64,000 nucleotides of DNA from Rhodobacteraceae bacterium EL129 (GTDB lineage: Bacteria > Pseudomonadota > Alphaproteobacteria > Rhodobacterales > Rhodobacteraceae). The notes under the pieces are model-generated. The model was not told where the DNA came from. It was given only the letters and a program-made list of their open reading frames with translations, and did no database searches. The stretch is taken from positions 3,071,904-3,135,903 of the forward strand of contig ONZJ01000002.1 in the NCBI GenBank assembly GCA_900313005.1, in the 5' to 3' direction. Shown piece by piece: positions 8,661 to 19,569 of this stretch. Both the position numbers and the translations under genes were made by a program. How positions within the stretch are numbered: the first letter of the stretch is position 1; the number at the start of each line of letters is the position of its first letter.

Positions 8661-9664
8661 GCAAAGATGTATTGATCAAGGCCCGGGGGCTGTCTGTTGG
8701 ATTCCAGATTGGCAAGGGCCTCTTTGACAAACGCGTGCTGAAGGCTGTCGACAAGGTGGATGTGGATATCGAAGCCGGATCGTTCTTTGGGCTGGTGGGC
8801 GAAAGTGGGTCTGGAAAGACAACGCTGGGCCGCGCCTTTCTCAAAGCCGTGCCTATCACTGATGGAACCGCCACCTATGACGATGGCGAGGTTTCCTATG
8901 ATCTGGGCGGATTGGATGGAGCCGAACTAAAGGACTATCGCAAGCGGGCGCAGTTGATCTTTCAGGATCCCTATGCGGCACTTTCCCCGCGGATGACTGT
9001 GCGCGACATCATTGCCGAACCGCTGGAAGTAATGGGGCTGACAAAATCACGCGAAGAGACCGACGCCCGTGTGCGCGAGATTGCCGCGAAATGTCGGCTG
9101 AATCTCGAACACCTACGACGCTTTCCGCATGCTTTCTCGGGAGGGCAACGTCAGAGAATTTCGATTGCTCGGGCATTGGTGTCGGGGCCGAAGTTTGTGG
9201 TTGCGGATGAAAGTGTCGCTGCGCTGGATGTGTCTATTCAGGCGGATGTTCTGAACTTGCTGAAGGAGCTGCAACGCGATCTGGGCATCACATTCATGTT
9301 CATCAGCCACGATCTGTCTGTGGTCGCGCATACATGCGATCATGTGGCGGTGATGTATCTGGGACGGCTTGTAGAATCTGCCCCAACGATGGAGCTGTTC
9401 AAAGCTCCGCGCCATCCCTACACCAAGGCGCTGTTTTCGGCCATTCCATCGCTGGATCCGGATGATGACAGCTCGGCGCAGAAACTGGAGGGAGAGATCC
9501 CATCACCAACCAACCAGCCATCGGGATGCAAGTTCCACACGCGGTGCCCGTTTGTGCAGGATCGTTGCAAGTCTGAGGAACCAAAGCTGGAACATGCGGA
9601 TGGGTCAGGTCATGAGGTGGCCTGCCATCGGTGGAAAGAGTTGATGGAGACGGCAGCGCTTTAA
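8657..9664 (+). CDS. ABC importer ATPase, DppF type
   Basis: This second ATPase has 335 residues: Walker A GESGSGKTTLGRAF, signature FSGGQRQRISIARAL, and the C-terminal cysteine motif GCKFHTRCPFVQDRC. The Walker B/D-loop reads VVADESVAALDVS, with Ser where the family usually has Pro (ADEPVSALD). That change is mild and probably harmless. It is the last gene of the importer operon, and a convergent VOC gene follows after 85 bases. Confidence 0.92.
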   Translation: MSKDVLIKARGLSVGFQIGKGLFDKRVLKAVDKVDVDIEAGSFFGLVGESGSGKTTLGRAFLKAVPITDGTATYDDGEVSYDLGGLDGAELKDYRKRAQLIFQDPYAALSPRMTVRDIIAEPLEVMGLTKSREETDARVREIAAKCRLNLEHLRRFPHAFSGGQRQRISIARALVSGPKFVVADESVAALDVSIQADVLNLLKELQRDLGITFMFISHDLSVVAHTCDHVAVMYLGRLVESAPTMELFKAPRHPYTKALFSAIPSLDPDDDSSAQKLEGEIPSPTNQPSGCKFHTRCPFVQDRCKSEEPKLEHADGSGHEVACHRWKELMETAAL

Positions 9665-9698
9665 TGGTTTCGAATTACCTTCGGCAATCCGACAAGCT

Positions 9699-9748
9699 GG
9701 GTGCGCTGCCCCCAGACCCCCGGATACTTTTGGCCAGAAGAAGGAAGG
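9699..9748. repeat. Copy of a short intergenic repeat (candidate)
   Basis: The tail of this gap, CCCCCGGATAC followed by TTTTGGCCAGAAGAAGGAAGG, resembles the gap segment at 55752-55797 (CCGGAGTATGTCTGGGAAAATGAAG). Both have a C-rich stem, then GGA-TA-T-T-TGG, then a purine-rich GAAG end, and both lie just after an ABC gene. Related elements are known between genes of rhodobacters. Only two copies are in view, so this is tentative. Confidence 0.4.
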
Positions 9749-9749
9749 A

Positions 9750-10163
9750 TCAGACGTCTTCATCGACCTGATGCACTTCGATGACATTGCCATCGGGGTC
9801 GTAAAAGAAGATCTGGTGCCAGCCCGCAACGGCACGTTCGCCCCAATCTGAATAGGGGATGTTTTGGGCGTCAAGGTGCGCTTTGAAAGCACCGAGGTCA
9901 TCCGTGCGATAGGCGATGTGGCCCGTGGCCACTGGGTTCACGATCTGGCCTGTGGCAAAACCCGCCAGTACATCGCGCTGTGCCAGATGGGTTTGGATGT
10001 CACCGTCGTGCAGGAAGGACACATCGCCAGCGTAGCCCTGTTTCTTCTCAAGTGTCGGCAGGCCGTCTTCAGGTGTGCTGAGACCCAGAATATCTCGATA
10101 AAATGCATCCATCCTCGCCACGTTGTCTGTGGCGTGGTTCACGTGATGCAATTTCAGCTTCAT
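9750..10163 (-). CDS. VOC-superfamily (glyoxalase/dioxygenase-fold) protein
   Basis: The 137-residue protein contains two paired beta-alpha-beta-beta-beta modules. The first opens with LKLHHVNHATDNVARMDAFYRDILGL and the second ends with the metal-ligand-like strand FFYDPDGNVIEVHQ. A His in the first strand, a His in GHIAYRT and a Glu in the last strand could bind a divalent metal. It starts 6 bases after dapA on the same strand and is probably cotranscribed. The reaction is unknown; lactoylglutathione-lyase-like or dioxygenase-like chemistry are both possible. Confidence 0.8.
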   Translation of the reverse strand: MKLKLHHVNHATDNVARMDAFYRDILGLSTPEDGLPTLEKKQGYAGDVSFLHDGDIQTHLAQRDVLAGFATGQIVNPVATGHIAYRTDDLGAFKAHLDAQNIPYSDWGERAVAGWHQIFFYDPDGNVIEVHQVDEDV

Positions 10164-10169
10164 GTCAGA

Positions 10170-11045
10170 TCAGTTCATCAGCCCAGCGTGGCGCAGGCCG
10201 TCATCGACCAGAGTGCGCGTGCTGTCGCTGAGACCGGTCAGAGGTGAACGGACTTCCTCAGAGCACAGGCCCAAGCGTGACATAGCATATTTAGCACCCA
10301 CAAGGCCCGGTTCCGTGAAGATGGCCTTGTGCAAGGGCATCAACTTGTCCTGCAATTCCAATGCGGTGGCATAGTCGCCGGACAGCGTAGCCTCTTGCAC
10401 CTGAGAGATCAAAGCCGGGGCGACGTTGGCAGTGACAGAGATCACACCGACACCGCCTTGGGCGTTGAACCCATGTGCCGTTGCATCTTCTCCGGACATC
10501 TGAATGAAATCCTTGCCGCAGGTCATGCGCTGCATGCTGACACGCGCTAGATCAGCCGTGGCGTCTTTAACGCCGATGATACGCGGCAGTTTGGCCAGCT
10601 CGCCCATGGTGTCGGGGGTCATGTCGATCACCGAACGGGGCGGGATGTTGTAGATCACGATGGGCACATTGCAGCTGTCATGGATCGCTGTGAAATGCGC
10701 AATGAGCCCCCGTTGCGTGGGCTTGTTGTAGTACGGCGTGACCACCAGAATGGCATCGGCCCTGACCCTTTCGGCGTGTTGGGCAAAACGGATGCTTTCC
10801 AGCGTGTTGTTGCTGCCAGCCCCTGCAATCACCGGAATGCGGCCAGCTGCGGCGCGCACCACTTCTTCGACCACGGTTTCGTGCTCTTCATGGGTCAAGG
10901 TTGGTGATTCACCGGTTGTGCCCACAGGCACAAGCCCCTTGGAGCCTTCACCGATATGCCATTCCACCAGTTTCTTGAGCGTATCAATGTCCAGTTCGCC
11001 GTTCTTGAACGGCGTGACCAGTGCAGGAAATGATCCTCGAAACAT
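10170..11045 (-). CDS. dapA: 4-hydroxy-tetrahydrodipicolinate synthase
   Basis: This 291-residue TIM-barrel lyase condenses pyruvate with aspartate semialdehyde in lysine and diaminopimelate synthesis. The Schiff-base lysine is K160 ([10 protein letters not shown]) and the catalytic tyrosine is Y132 (IYNIPPRS). The GTTGESPTL loop (42-50) and VVTPYYNKP (101-109) are intact. Length and motifs match true DapA rather than sialate or dihydroxyglucarate paralogues. It is divergent from the lytic transglycosylase gene, a sensible pairing because both act in peptidoglycan metabolism. Confidence 0.93.
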   Translation of the reverse strand: MFRGSFPALVTPFKNGELDIDTLKKLVEWHIGEGSKGLVPVGTTGESPTLTHEEHETVVEEVVRAAAGRIPVIAGAGSNNTLESIRFAQHAERVRADAILVVTPYYNKPTQRGLIAHFTAIHDSCNVPIVIYNIPPRSVIDMTPDTMGELAKLPRIIGVKDATADLARVSMQRMTCGKDFIQMSGEDATAHGFNAQGGVGVISVTANVAPALISQVQEATLSGDYATALELQDKLMPLHKAIFTEPGLVGAKYAMSRLGLCSEEVRSPLTGLSDSTRTLVDDGLRHAGLMN

Positions 11046-11202
11046 GATACGCTCCTTTTGTTTCAGCTGCTTAGCCCAGTTGGGCCGGGGTTGAACTTGC
11101 GCGCCAATCTAGCGGCTTCCTGCCAGTCTGCCAAGTTTGTGAATGGACGGCAGGGAGTGGCGTACTTAGGTTGACGCTGTCTATCCTTTGCCTCAGCCGG
11201 AA

Positions 11203-13230
11203 ATGCAAGACATGTTGCGCAGAGTTCTGATTTTACTAGTGTTGCTGTGCCACCCAGGTCTTCTGCTGGCGCAGGCTCCTCCGGGTGTAGGCGTGCTTAT
11301 CTTGCCCGAGCCTCCGCAGCGTATTGCCCCTCGGCCTCTGGCCAGTGCGCTGCACGCGATGCGCGCCGGGCGGTGGCAGGATGCAAAGAACCTGGCTGCA
11401 AGAGACGGGCCTGCTGCCGTTCAGATGATCGAATGGTACTATCTACTGGCGGGCCATGGCACCTTGTCCGATGTCACCGCTTTTCTGGAGGCGCACCCCG
11501 ATTGGCCTTCGCAGGACTATATGCGCAAACAAGCGGAAGACGCGATTGACGAGGCGGCGGACGCACAGGTGCTGGCCCTGTTTCGGGATCATCCGCCACA
11601 GACTGGTAAAGGCGTGCTGGCCCATGCCCGCGCTCTCATGGCCACGGGTGAAATTGGGGCTGCCGAGGCGGGGTTGGTCGAGGCCTGGCTGAGCTTTGAT
11701 CTGACCACTCAGGAGCACAACACATTCCTCGCACGTCACTCCGATCTGTTGGCCCCGCATCACGCCGCGCGGCTCGATATGGCACAGTGGCGCGGCTTGA
11801 AGGACGTAGCCCTTATGCTGCCTCTGGTCGACGAGGACCAACGCAAGCTGATGGAGGCAAGACGTCTGGCCAAGTCAGGTGGCGACAGCTTTGACAAAGC
11901 GCTTGCAGCCTTGCCCGCAAAGATGCGCACCGACGGGGGCATCGCCCTGGTGCAGTTCAACCGCTATATCAAGCAGAACCGCGAGGATGCGGCGATCGCA
12001 TTGATCCTCCAGCAAAGCCGGATAGAGAATGGGTTGGGTCGACCCCACAAATGGGCCAGTTGGCGCCGCGCTTTTGCGCGCGCCAAAATGCGCGCAGGCG
12101 AGGCACAGCTGGCCTATGATCTGGCCGCGATCCATCAACTGAGCGAAGGATCCTCGTATTCCGATCTGGAGTGGCTTTCGGGGTACCTGGCCCTGACTTA
12201 CCTGGGCGATGCCGAATTGGCACTGGACCACTTTCAACGGTTTCGCGCAGCAGTGGTCACACCTATTTCGCTGGGCCGAGCCGGGTATTGGATCGGTCGG
12301 GCCCAAGAGGCACTGGGCGATGCAGAGGCCGCGCAACTGGCCTACGAAGAGGGTGCCAGACATCAGACCAGTTTTTATGGGTTACTGGCTGCCGAACGCG
12401 CAGGGGTTGCCTTCGATCCATTGATGTCTGGATCTGCAAAATATGAGGTGTTTGACGGCTCAGATTTATCACGCTCCACAGCTGTGGAGGCCATGATGCT
12501 GGCCGCCTCCATGGGAGACCTGAACCTGACCGAGCGGTTTGTGATCCAGATGGGGCGCACATTGGAAGAACCACAATTGGGCCAGCTTGGGCAGGTTTTG
12601 GCAGAGATGAAACAGGCACATTTGCAAGTCATGTTGGGCAAGGCCGCTGCACGGCGCGGTATCGTTCTGCACGCGCCGTACTACGCACTGCATCCGATGA
12701 AAGACATGGCGCATCCTGTCCCAGCCGAACTGGCACTGGCCATTGCACGACGCGAAAGCGAGTTTGACTTCGGCGTAGTTTCGGGCGCGGGAGCGCAGGG
12801 GTTGATGCAAGTGATGCCGGGCACCGCGCGGGATGTCGCGCGGGATTTATCGCTGGACCATGATCCGGCGCGCGTCTTGTCTGACTGGGATTACAATGCC
12901 ACGCTGGGGTCGGCCTATTTGGCGCAAATGACCGAGCGGTTTGACGGCAATATCATTATGATTTCAGCGGCATATAACGCGGGCCCTGCACGTCCACCGC
13001 GCTGGATGGAGGCCAATGGCGATCCGCGCGGATCGCGACCCGATGACACAACTATCGTGGATTGGATCGAACATATTCCGTTCCGAGAAACCCGGAACTA
13101 TGTGATGCGCGTCTCTGAAAGCCTACCGATTTACCGTGCCCGGCTGGGGCGTGATCCCTTGCCCATCCCCTTCAGCGCCGAGTTGACAGGCAGCACCATC
13201 GAGGCCCGCCTGCCCCCCGTCGGAGAGTAG
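11203..13230 (+). CDS. Soluble lytic murein transglycosylase (SLT family)
   Basis: I choose the ATG at 11203 over an upstream in-frame TTG at 11188, because a signal peptide begins right there (hydrophobic VLILLVLLCHPGLLLAQA). The protein has about 675 residues. A long alpha-helical, TPR-like superhelical region (about 40-480) precedes the C-terminal transglycosylase domain. That domain has the catalytic Glu in ARRESEFDF, then GAQGLMQVMPGTA and ISAAYNAGP. It cleaves glycan strands in the periplasm, producing anhydromuropeptides. The single gene is divergent from dapA and convergent with the next gene. Confidence 0.9.
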   Translation: MQDMLRRVLILLVLLCHPGLLLAQAPPGVGVLILPEPPQRIAPRPLASALHAMRAGRWQDAKNLAARDGPAAVQMIEWYYLLAGHGTLSDVTAFLEAHPDWPSQDYMRKQAEDAIDEAADAQVLALFRDHPPQTGKGVLAHARALMATGEIGAAEAGLVEAWLSFDLTTQEHNTFLARHSDLLAPHHAARLDMAQWRGLKDVALMLPLVDEDQRKLMEARRLAKSGGDSFDKALAALPAKMRTDGGIALVQFNRYIKQNREDAAIALILQQSRIENGLGRPHKWASWRRAFARAKMRAGEAQLAYDLAAIHQLSEGSSYSDLEWLSGYLALTYLGDAELALDHFQRFRAAVVTPISLGRAGYWIGRAQEALGDAEAAQLAYEEGARHQTSFYGLLAAERAGVAFDPLMSGSAKYEVFDGSDLSRSTAVEAMMLAASMGDLNLTERFVIQMGRTLEEPQLGQLGQVLAEMKQAHLQVMLGKAAARRGIVLHAPYYALHPMKDMAHPVPAELALAIARRESEFDFGVVSGAGAQGLMQVMPGTARDVARDLSLDHDPARVLSDWDYNATLGSAYLAQMTERFDGNIIMISAAYNAGPARPPRWMEANGDPRGSRPDDTTIVDWIEHIPFRETRNYVMRVSESLPIYRARLGRDPLPIPFSAELTGSTIEARLPPVGE

Positions 13231-13265
13231 CGCCCGGCACGCAAAGCCCCGGACGCCACCGAAGG

Positions 13266-14363
13266 TTAAAACGCCTTTTGCCAGCCAATGCTGAGCGTGT
13301 AATCCGTTTCCATCTGTGGACCGTTGAGGTCTTGATAGATCGGAATACCGGCCTCGATCGCCAGACGATGCCCGCGCAAATCACCCTTCTGGCCGATCAT
13401 GTTTACCCCGGCAAAGAGCGTCACCGTTTCGCCGCCATAGTTCAGCGGATCAGCGGTTTGCACCGGCCCCCGGATCAAAGCGTCCTGACCCGAGATGTGC
13501 CCAACGGTTTTCGCCTCGATCCGGCCCGACAGGCTGATCCAGGGCTGGGGCTGATAGCTGGCCCAGAGGCTGACGGCACCTTCGTCGCCCAGCGCATAGC
13601 CTTCGTCGTTCTTGTCCAGACGAAACACTCCACGCAATTGCGCGCCGTAGCCCCAATTGCCGGACCGACCTGCATAGGTCAGCCCCGGCAGCAGGTCATA
13701 CGTGCCCGAGCCCAGTTGCATCGCATAGGGCAACCGCACCGTGGGGCGCATGTTCATCGGGGTCAGGATCTGACCTGTCTCGGTGATCGACCCGGTGGGC
13801 AGGCTCAGGCCCAGATTGAAATGCAGCTTGTGGTCGTCTTGCTCCCACAGTTTGATCAGACCTGCGATTTTGACATCGCCGATGCCTTCGGACTTGGTTT
13901 TGAACCCGCCCAGCACCGTGGTGCCAGCAGGACCGGCATAGGTCAGGTGGTTCATGGATTTCTCGATGTAGGGCACCATGGCCATCAGGGTCAGATTGTC
14001 TGAAGGCGCATACATTGCCCCAAACATATGCATGTCCATCGTCATATCGGTGGGCACCACACGCAACGTAGGCGGCTGCATGGGTGCGCCGAAAAAGCTG
14101 TTGGGGAAGGTGGTGGCAATCGCATCATTGCTGATTGAACTGGTGCCCACGCGGTTGCCGCCCATATCCATCCGCATGAAACGGTAGGACAGCATCACCT
14201 CGCCTCGGGCATGGCGGTGATCGCCCATCACACCAATCGGCGCATGTCCATCGGCGCGCAGGGGCTGGTTGGTATCATGGCTGGTGTGGCCTGCATCGGC
14301 ATGGGCCATGGGGGCAGATAGCCCAACGCACAGCGCGAGGGCCGTTAAGGTTGCAAATTTCAT
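13266..14363 (-). CDS. Outer-membrane beta-barrel transporter-like protein (MetA-pathway-of-phenol-degradation-type family), Met/His rich
   Basis: The start is set at the ATG at 14361-14363, where a signal peptide begins (MKFATLTALALCVGLSAPMAHA). This gives 365 residues and drops an upstream extension. The mature N-terminus is rich in His and Met (AGHTSHD, GHAPIG, DHRHARGE, then FMRMDMGG and DMTMDMHMFGAM), suggesting metal handling. The remainder alternates short polar and hydrophobic strands and ends in W-Q-K-A-F with a C-terminal Phe, as in outer-membrane barrels. It lies downstream of a DUF2946-like gene on the same strand. Such pairs often occur with copper genes, so a copper-linked role is plausible but inferred. 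Confidence 0.65.
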   Translation of the reverse strand: MKFATLTALALCVGLSAPMAHADAGHTSHDTNQPLRADGHAPIGVMGDHRHARGEVMLSYRFMRMDMGGNRVGTSSISNDAIATTFPNSFFGAPMQPPTLRVVPTDMTMDMHMFGAMYAPSDNLTLMAMVPYIEKSMNHLTYAGPAGTTVLGGFKTKSEGIGDVKIAGLIKLWEQDDHKLHFNLGLSLPTGSITETGQILTPMNMRPTVRLPYAMQLGSGTYDLLPGLTYAGRSGNWGYGAQLRGVFRLDKNDEGYALGDEGAVSLWASYQPQPWISLSGRIEAKTVGHISGQDALIRGPVQTADPLNYGGETVTLFAGVNMIGQKGDLRGHRLAIEAGIPIYQDLNGPQMETDYTLSIGWQKAF

Positions 14364-14433
14364 CTGGTCATTCTCCGGTTCGGGTGGCCTGACATGGCCC
14401 CCGCTGACAATTTCAAAAGGTGATGTTGAAAGG

Positions 14434-14808
14434 TCAGACGACGAACGGAGGGGCACGCGAATGGTTGTCGCAGGGGGTCACTACATGGCGCGCAGGACTT
14501 GCAGGTTTCAGGACATGTGCCGCCACAAACACCGTGGCAGGCGGGGTGAGTACAGGATCGGCCTGAGCCACCACACTGACAATCCCAAAGAACGGGCATG
14601 GATCAACCTCGGCCCCATCGGGTGTGTCAACCGGCTGGCCGTCCTGCATCGAGATATAGACAATCTGACCACCCGAACAAATCGCCATGATCCCCGGCGC
14701 GGGTGAGGCGATGATGAAGGGGGCCGCCACAAGCCGCAGAACAATCACACATCCCAGCAACATAGCTGAGAATTGGCTGAGTGCAGAAGGGTGCCGGATG
14801 GGTCTCAT
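14434..14808 (-). CDS. Small DUF2946-like protein
   Basis: Starting at the ATG at 14806-14808 gives 124 residues. One hydrophobic segment follows a short basic N-terminus (FSAMLLGCVIVLRLVAAPFI). Then comes ICSGGQIVYI and a CPFFG cysteine motif, the cysteine-bearing pattern of DUF2946 proteins. It is probably exported or membrane-anchored. It is 70 bases upstream of the Met/His-rich outer-membrane gene and probably in the same operon. Function unknown. The family match is from memory of the motif layout, so moderate confidence. Confidence 0.5.
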   Translation of the reverse strand: MRPIRHPSALSQFSAMLLGCVIVLRLVAAPFIIASPAPGIMAICSGGQIVYISMQDGQPVDTPDGAEVDPCPFFGIVSVVAQADPVLTPPATVFVAAHVLKPASPARHVVTPCDNHSRAPPFVV

Positions 14809-14939
14809 TGATCCTGAGTCTAGTCTGTTCTGTCCCGTTGGACTTTGTGCCCAATCAAATTCAAGTGGTACGGTCTGAGCAGGGAAACGCCAGTGCCGAT
14901 GGCACTGGTGTGCCCCGGTCAAATCGCCGCAATCTATGG

Positions 14940-15809
14940 TTAGGCGCTGAGTTTGCGTTGCCGCCACAGCGTAAACAGACCCGCACCCACAATCAGCGCA
15001 ACACCGAAGGCCACGTTGGGCCGGATGGTTTCACTGAACACCGAAATGCCAATGATGCTGACAAAAACCAGTTGCAGATAGGCGAAAGGCTGAACTGCGC
15101 TGGCCTCGGCCACTTCATAGCATTTAATCAGGGTGTAGTGTCCCAAAGCGCCTGTGATACACAGCGCGCCCATCCAAACCCAGTCAGACCCTGTCATCGG
15201 TTCCCAAAACCAGATGCCAGCAGCCGTCATGGCAATGGATCCCACGGTACCCGTCCAGAAAAAGCTGGTCGCAGCGGTATCCCGCCGCGCGGCATACCGG
15301 GTCAGCAAGCCATATAGGGCAAACATCAAAGCGGCCATCAAAGGCACCACGGCCTCGGGTTCAAACACTCCAAACCCGGGTTCCAAAATGATGATCACCC
15401 CCACAAAGCCCACAGCAATAGCTGCCCAGCGACGCCAGCCGACGTGTTCCCCCAGGATGGGTCCCGAGAGCGCCGCGATCAGCAGCGGGTAACAGGCAAA
15501 CACCGCATGGCTTTCAACCAGCCCCAACAACGTAAACGCCAGGATCATCACGCAGATCTCTGCCACCAGCAGAACGGCCCGAAAGGCTTGCAACACCGGC
15601 TGGGTGGTGGCGGCTGCAGCCCGAATGCCACCCGCATTCCGGCGCGCCAGGGCGATAACAAAGGCTGCAAAGAACCAATAGCGGATCATCACCACCATCA
15701 TGACGTTGTATTCGCCTGCCAAATGGCGGGAGATACCGTCTTGAATTGCGAACACGAAGGTCGTGGCCACCATCATCAGGATGCCGAGGCGGGTGTTTTG
15801 TTCGGTCAT
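14940..15809 (-). CDS. DMT-superfamily (EamA) drug/metabolite transporter
   Basis: This inner-membrane protein has 289 residues with ten predicted hydrophobic helices arranged as two EamA repeats (about 10-140 and 150-285). The motifs are typical of RhaT/YdcZ-like exporters, for example FAIQDGISRHLA near the start and ALGHYTLIKCYEVAEASAVQPFAYLQ in the second repeat. It overlaps the end of mnmD by 4 bases (15806-15809), so it lies downstream of mnmD in one transcript. Substrate unknown. Confidence 0.88.
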   Translation of the reverse strand: MTEQNTRLGILMMVATTFVFAIQDGISRHLAGEYNVMMVVMIRYWFFAAFVIALARRNAGGIRAAAATTQPVLQAFRAVLLVAEICVMILAFTLLGLVESHAVFACYPLLIAALSGPILGEHVGWRRWAAIAVGFVGVIIILEPGFGVFEPEAVVPLMAALMFALYGLLTRYAARRDTAATSFFWTGTVGSIAMTAAGIWFWEPMTGSDWVWMGALCITGALGHYTLIKCYEVAEASAVQPFAYLQLVFVSIIGISVFSETIRPNVAFGVALIVGAGLFTLWRQRKLSA

Positions 15810-16495
15810 GTGGTGCTGTCTTTCACAGGGAGATACGCCGTGGTCATATGCCTCTTGCGGCCATATCCCGGTTCTCTTGTGACTTCAAACCCTGCCTCTG
15901 CCAATCCACGTCGCACAAATCCCGCTGCAGTGTAAGTGGCAACAGTGCCTTGGGGCCCGGTGTGTCGGGCCACATCCGCCATCAGTTGCGGCTCCCACAG
16001 TTCAGGATTTTTGGCGGGTGAAAATCCATCCAGAAACCACGCATCCGCAGCACCGTCCCATCGGGCCAAAGTTTTGCGGGCGTCTCCGATGATCAATTGC
16101 AGCTCAAAATCAGGCCCACTGAGTGACGGCGGCAGCATCGTATGGCCCGCACAGGTCTCAAACACATCCAATGGCAATTCCGCAAAGCTCTGCACCGTAC
16201 GCAACACATCTGGCAGGGACATGGGATAGGCCTCGAAACTGGTGAACCGCAGTTTCCCCGACACATTTGCAGCGCGCCAGGCTTGCAAGGTGGTCAAGAA
16301 GTTCAGCCCCGAGCCAAAACCCAGCTCGGCCACGTGAAACCCATCGCGAAACCGATCCGGTAGGTCATTGCCCGCCAGAAACACATGGCGCGTTTCGGCC
16401 AGCCCGTTTTCAAGGCTGAAGTACGGATCATCAAAGTGTGTCGAGACCGGCACATCGCCAGCGCGCCATTCCAGCTGTGCCTGCTGGTCCTGCAT
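15806..16495 (-). CDS. mnmD: tRNA 5-methylaminomethyl-2-thiouridine methyltransferase MnmD (stand-alone MnmC N-domain)
   Basis: The start is at the ATG at 16493-16495 (MQDQQAQLEW), giving 229 residues. The SAM motif is VAELGFGSGLNFL and the family hallmark is AWFLDGFSPAKNPELW. It methylates nm5s2U to mnm5s2U at the tRNA wobble position. In enterics this domain is fused to an FAD-dependent oxidoreductase (MnmC2). Here that fusion is absent, and a related oxidoreductase is encoded divergently at 16561, 65 bases away. Confidence 0.88.
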   Translation of the reverse strand: MQDQQAQLEWRAGDVPVSTHFDDPYFSLENGLAETRHVFLAGNDLPDRFRDGFHVAELGFGSGLNFLTTLQAWRAANVSGKLRFTSFEAYPMSLPDVLRTVQSFAELPLDVFETCAGHTMLPPSLSGPDFELQLIIGDARKTLARWDGAADAWFLDGFSPAKNPELWEPQLMADVARHTGPQGTVATYTAAGFVRRGLAEAGFEVTREPGYGRKRHMTTAYLPVKDSTT

Positions 16496-16560
16496 GGGTC
16501 GATCCTTTAGGAAGAGGTTGAGTTTCAACCCGACCATGCAGAGGAGTGCTGCGTTTGGCA

Positions 16561-17592
16561 ATGGCCGATATCACCATCATGGGAGCTGGCATTTTCGGGC
16601 TTAGCATCGCCTGGTGCTGCCAGTCGCACGGTGCCCGTGTGCAGGTGATCGACCCCGGTGGGCCTGCGGCGGGTGCGTCGGGGGGAATCGTGGGTGCCTT
16701 GGCCCCTCATGTCCCGGAAAACTGGAACGACAAGAAGGCGTTTCAGTTTGAAAGCCTGATGATGGCAGAGGCGTTTTGGGCTGATGTTTGCAAAGTGTCG
16801 GGCTTGCATTCAGGATATGGGCGCACAGGTCGATTGCAGCCCTTGGCCGACGACACTGCCGTTGATCTGGCACGACAGCGGGCAACAGAATCCCTTACAC
16901 TTTGGCAAGGCCATGCGGTTTGGGAGGTGGTGGAGGCTGACGCCCACGGTTGGGCCCCTGTCACACCAACTGGCCTGTTGATCCGTGACACTCTCAGTGC
17001 GCGCATTCATCCGCGCCGGGCCTGTTTGGCATTGGCTGAAGGCATCAAAATGCGCGGTGGAACCGTCACCCACTCCGGCCAGCCCGAGGGTCAGATTATA
17101 TGGGCCACAGGTGTCGCTGATCTTGAAGTATTAAACTCAAATCACACACGTGTGGTGGGTAATGGCGTCAAAGGTCAGGGGGCATTGTTGCAGTTTGACG
17201 CCCCTGACCTGCCACAGCTTTTTGCGGATGGTGTGCATATCGTTCCACACAGCGATGGGACGATTGCAATCGGATCGACCAGCGAACGGGACTACGCATC
17301 GCCGGACACCACAGATCACCAGTTGGACGACGTGATCGAACGCGCCCTCCAGGCCGTTCCAATTCTGCACGGTGCTTCGGTGGTCGAGCGGTGGGCAGGC
17401 GTGCGCCCGCGCACGCGCTCTCGTGCCCCGATGTTAGGGGTGCACCCACTGCACAAGGACGCCTTCATTGCCAATGGCGGCTTCAAAATTGGGTTTGGCA
17501 TGGCCCCTAAAGTGGGGCAGGTCATGGCGGATCTGGTATTGGATAAGAAGGATCAAATTCCTCGTGATTTCAGACCAGACGCCTCGTATTAG
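16561..17592 (+). CDS. FAD-dependent oxidoreductase (DAO family), possible stand-alone MnmC2 partner of MnmD
   Basis: From the ATG at 16561 the protein has about 343 residues. Upstream in-frame TTG and GTG codons near an AGAGGAG sequence leave the start slightly open. The N-terminal dinucleotide fold is ITIMGAGIFGLSIAW, with GASGGIVGALAPH after it. The C-terminal FAD segment is WAGVRPRTRSRAPMLG, then NGGFKIGFGMAPKVG. The motif GLHSGYGRTGRLQPL resembles the YGFCEGLLQ-type region of MnmC C-domains. Divergent adjacency to mnmD suggests it removes the carboxymethyl group from cmnm5s2U. Glycine-oxidase-like activity is the main alternative. Confidence 0.65.
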   Translation: MADITIMGAGIFGLSIAWCCQSHGARVQVIDPGGPAAGASGGIVGALAPHVPENWNDKKAFQFESLMMAEAFWADVCKVSGLHSGYGRTGRLQPLADDTAVDLARQRATESLTLWQGHAVWEVVEADAHGWAPVTPTGLLIRDTLSARIHPRRACLALAEGIKMRGGTVTHSGQPEGQIIWATGVADLEVLNSNHTRVVGNGVKGQGALLQFDAPDLPQLFADGVHIVPHSDGTIAIGSTSERDYASPDTTDHQLDDVIERALQAVPILHGASVVERWAGVRPRTRSRAPMLGVHPLHKDAFIANGGFKIGFGMAPKVGQVMADLVLDKKDQIPRDFRPDASY

Positions 17593-17597
17593 GCCCG

Positions 17598-19371
<1,774 letters not shown>

Positions 19372-19512
19372 TGGTGTTTCCTTTCATTGAGCAATCCTGC
19401 GCGAATATGCGCGTTACACTCAATGTGCGGCAGGGGTGGTGCTATCACAATGCCCACATGCGCACAGAAACTGTTCAATTTCACCTATACAGCACTTTAA
19501 AGCACACAACCC

Positions 19513-19539
19513 CCCCCGGTGCATTTCAGCAACCGGGGG
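19513..19539 (-). terminator. GC-rich stem-loop downstream of the LysR gene
   Basis: CCCCCGGT (19513-19520) pairs perfectly with ACCGGGGG (19532-19539) across an 11-base loop, 31 bases after the stop of the minus-strand LysR gene. The following minus-strand bases (GGTTGTGTGC) are only moderately T-rich. It is a plausible but weak intrinsic terminator. Confidence 0.45.
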
Positions 19540-19569
19540 CACTCTTGAAACTGGGATGCGAGTAAGGGT

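Noticed and set aside
8657..9664. Ser in place of Pro in the Walker B/D-loop of the DppF-type ATPase as a sign of inactivity
   Set aside because: The catalytic Glu and all other motifs are intact and the change is conservative in position.
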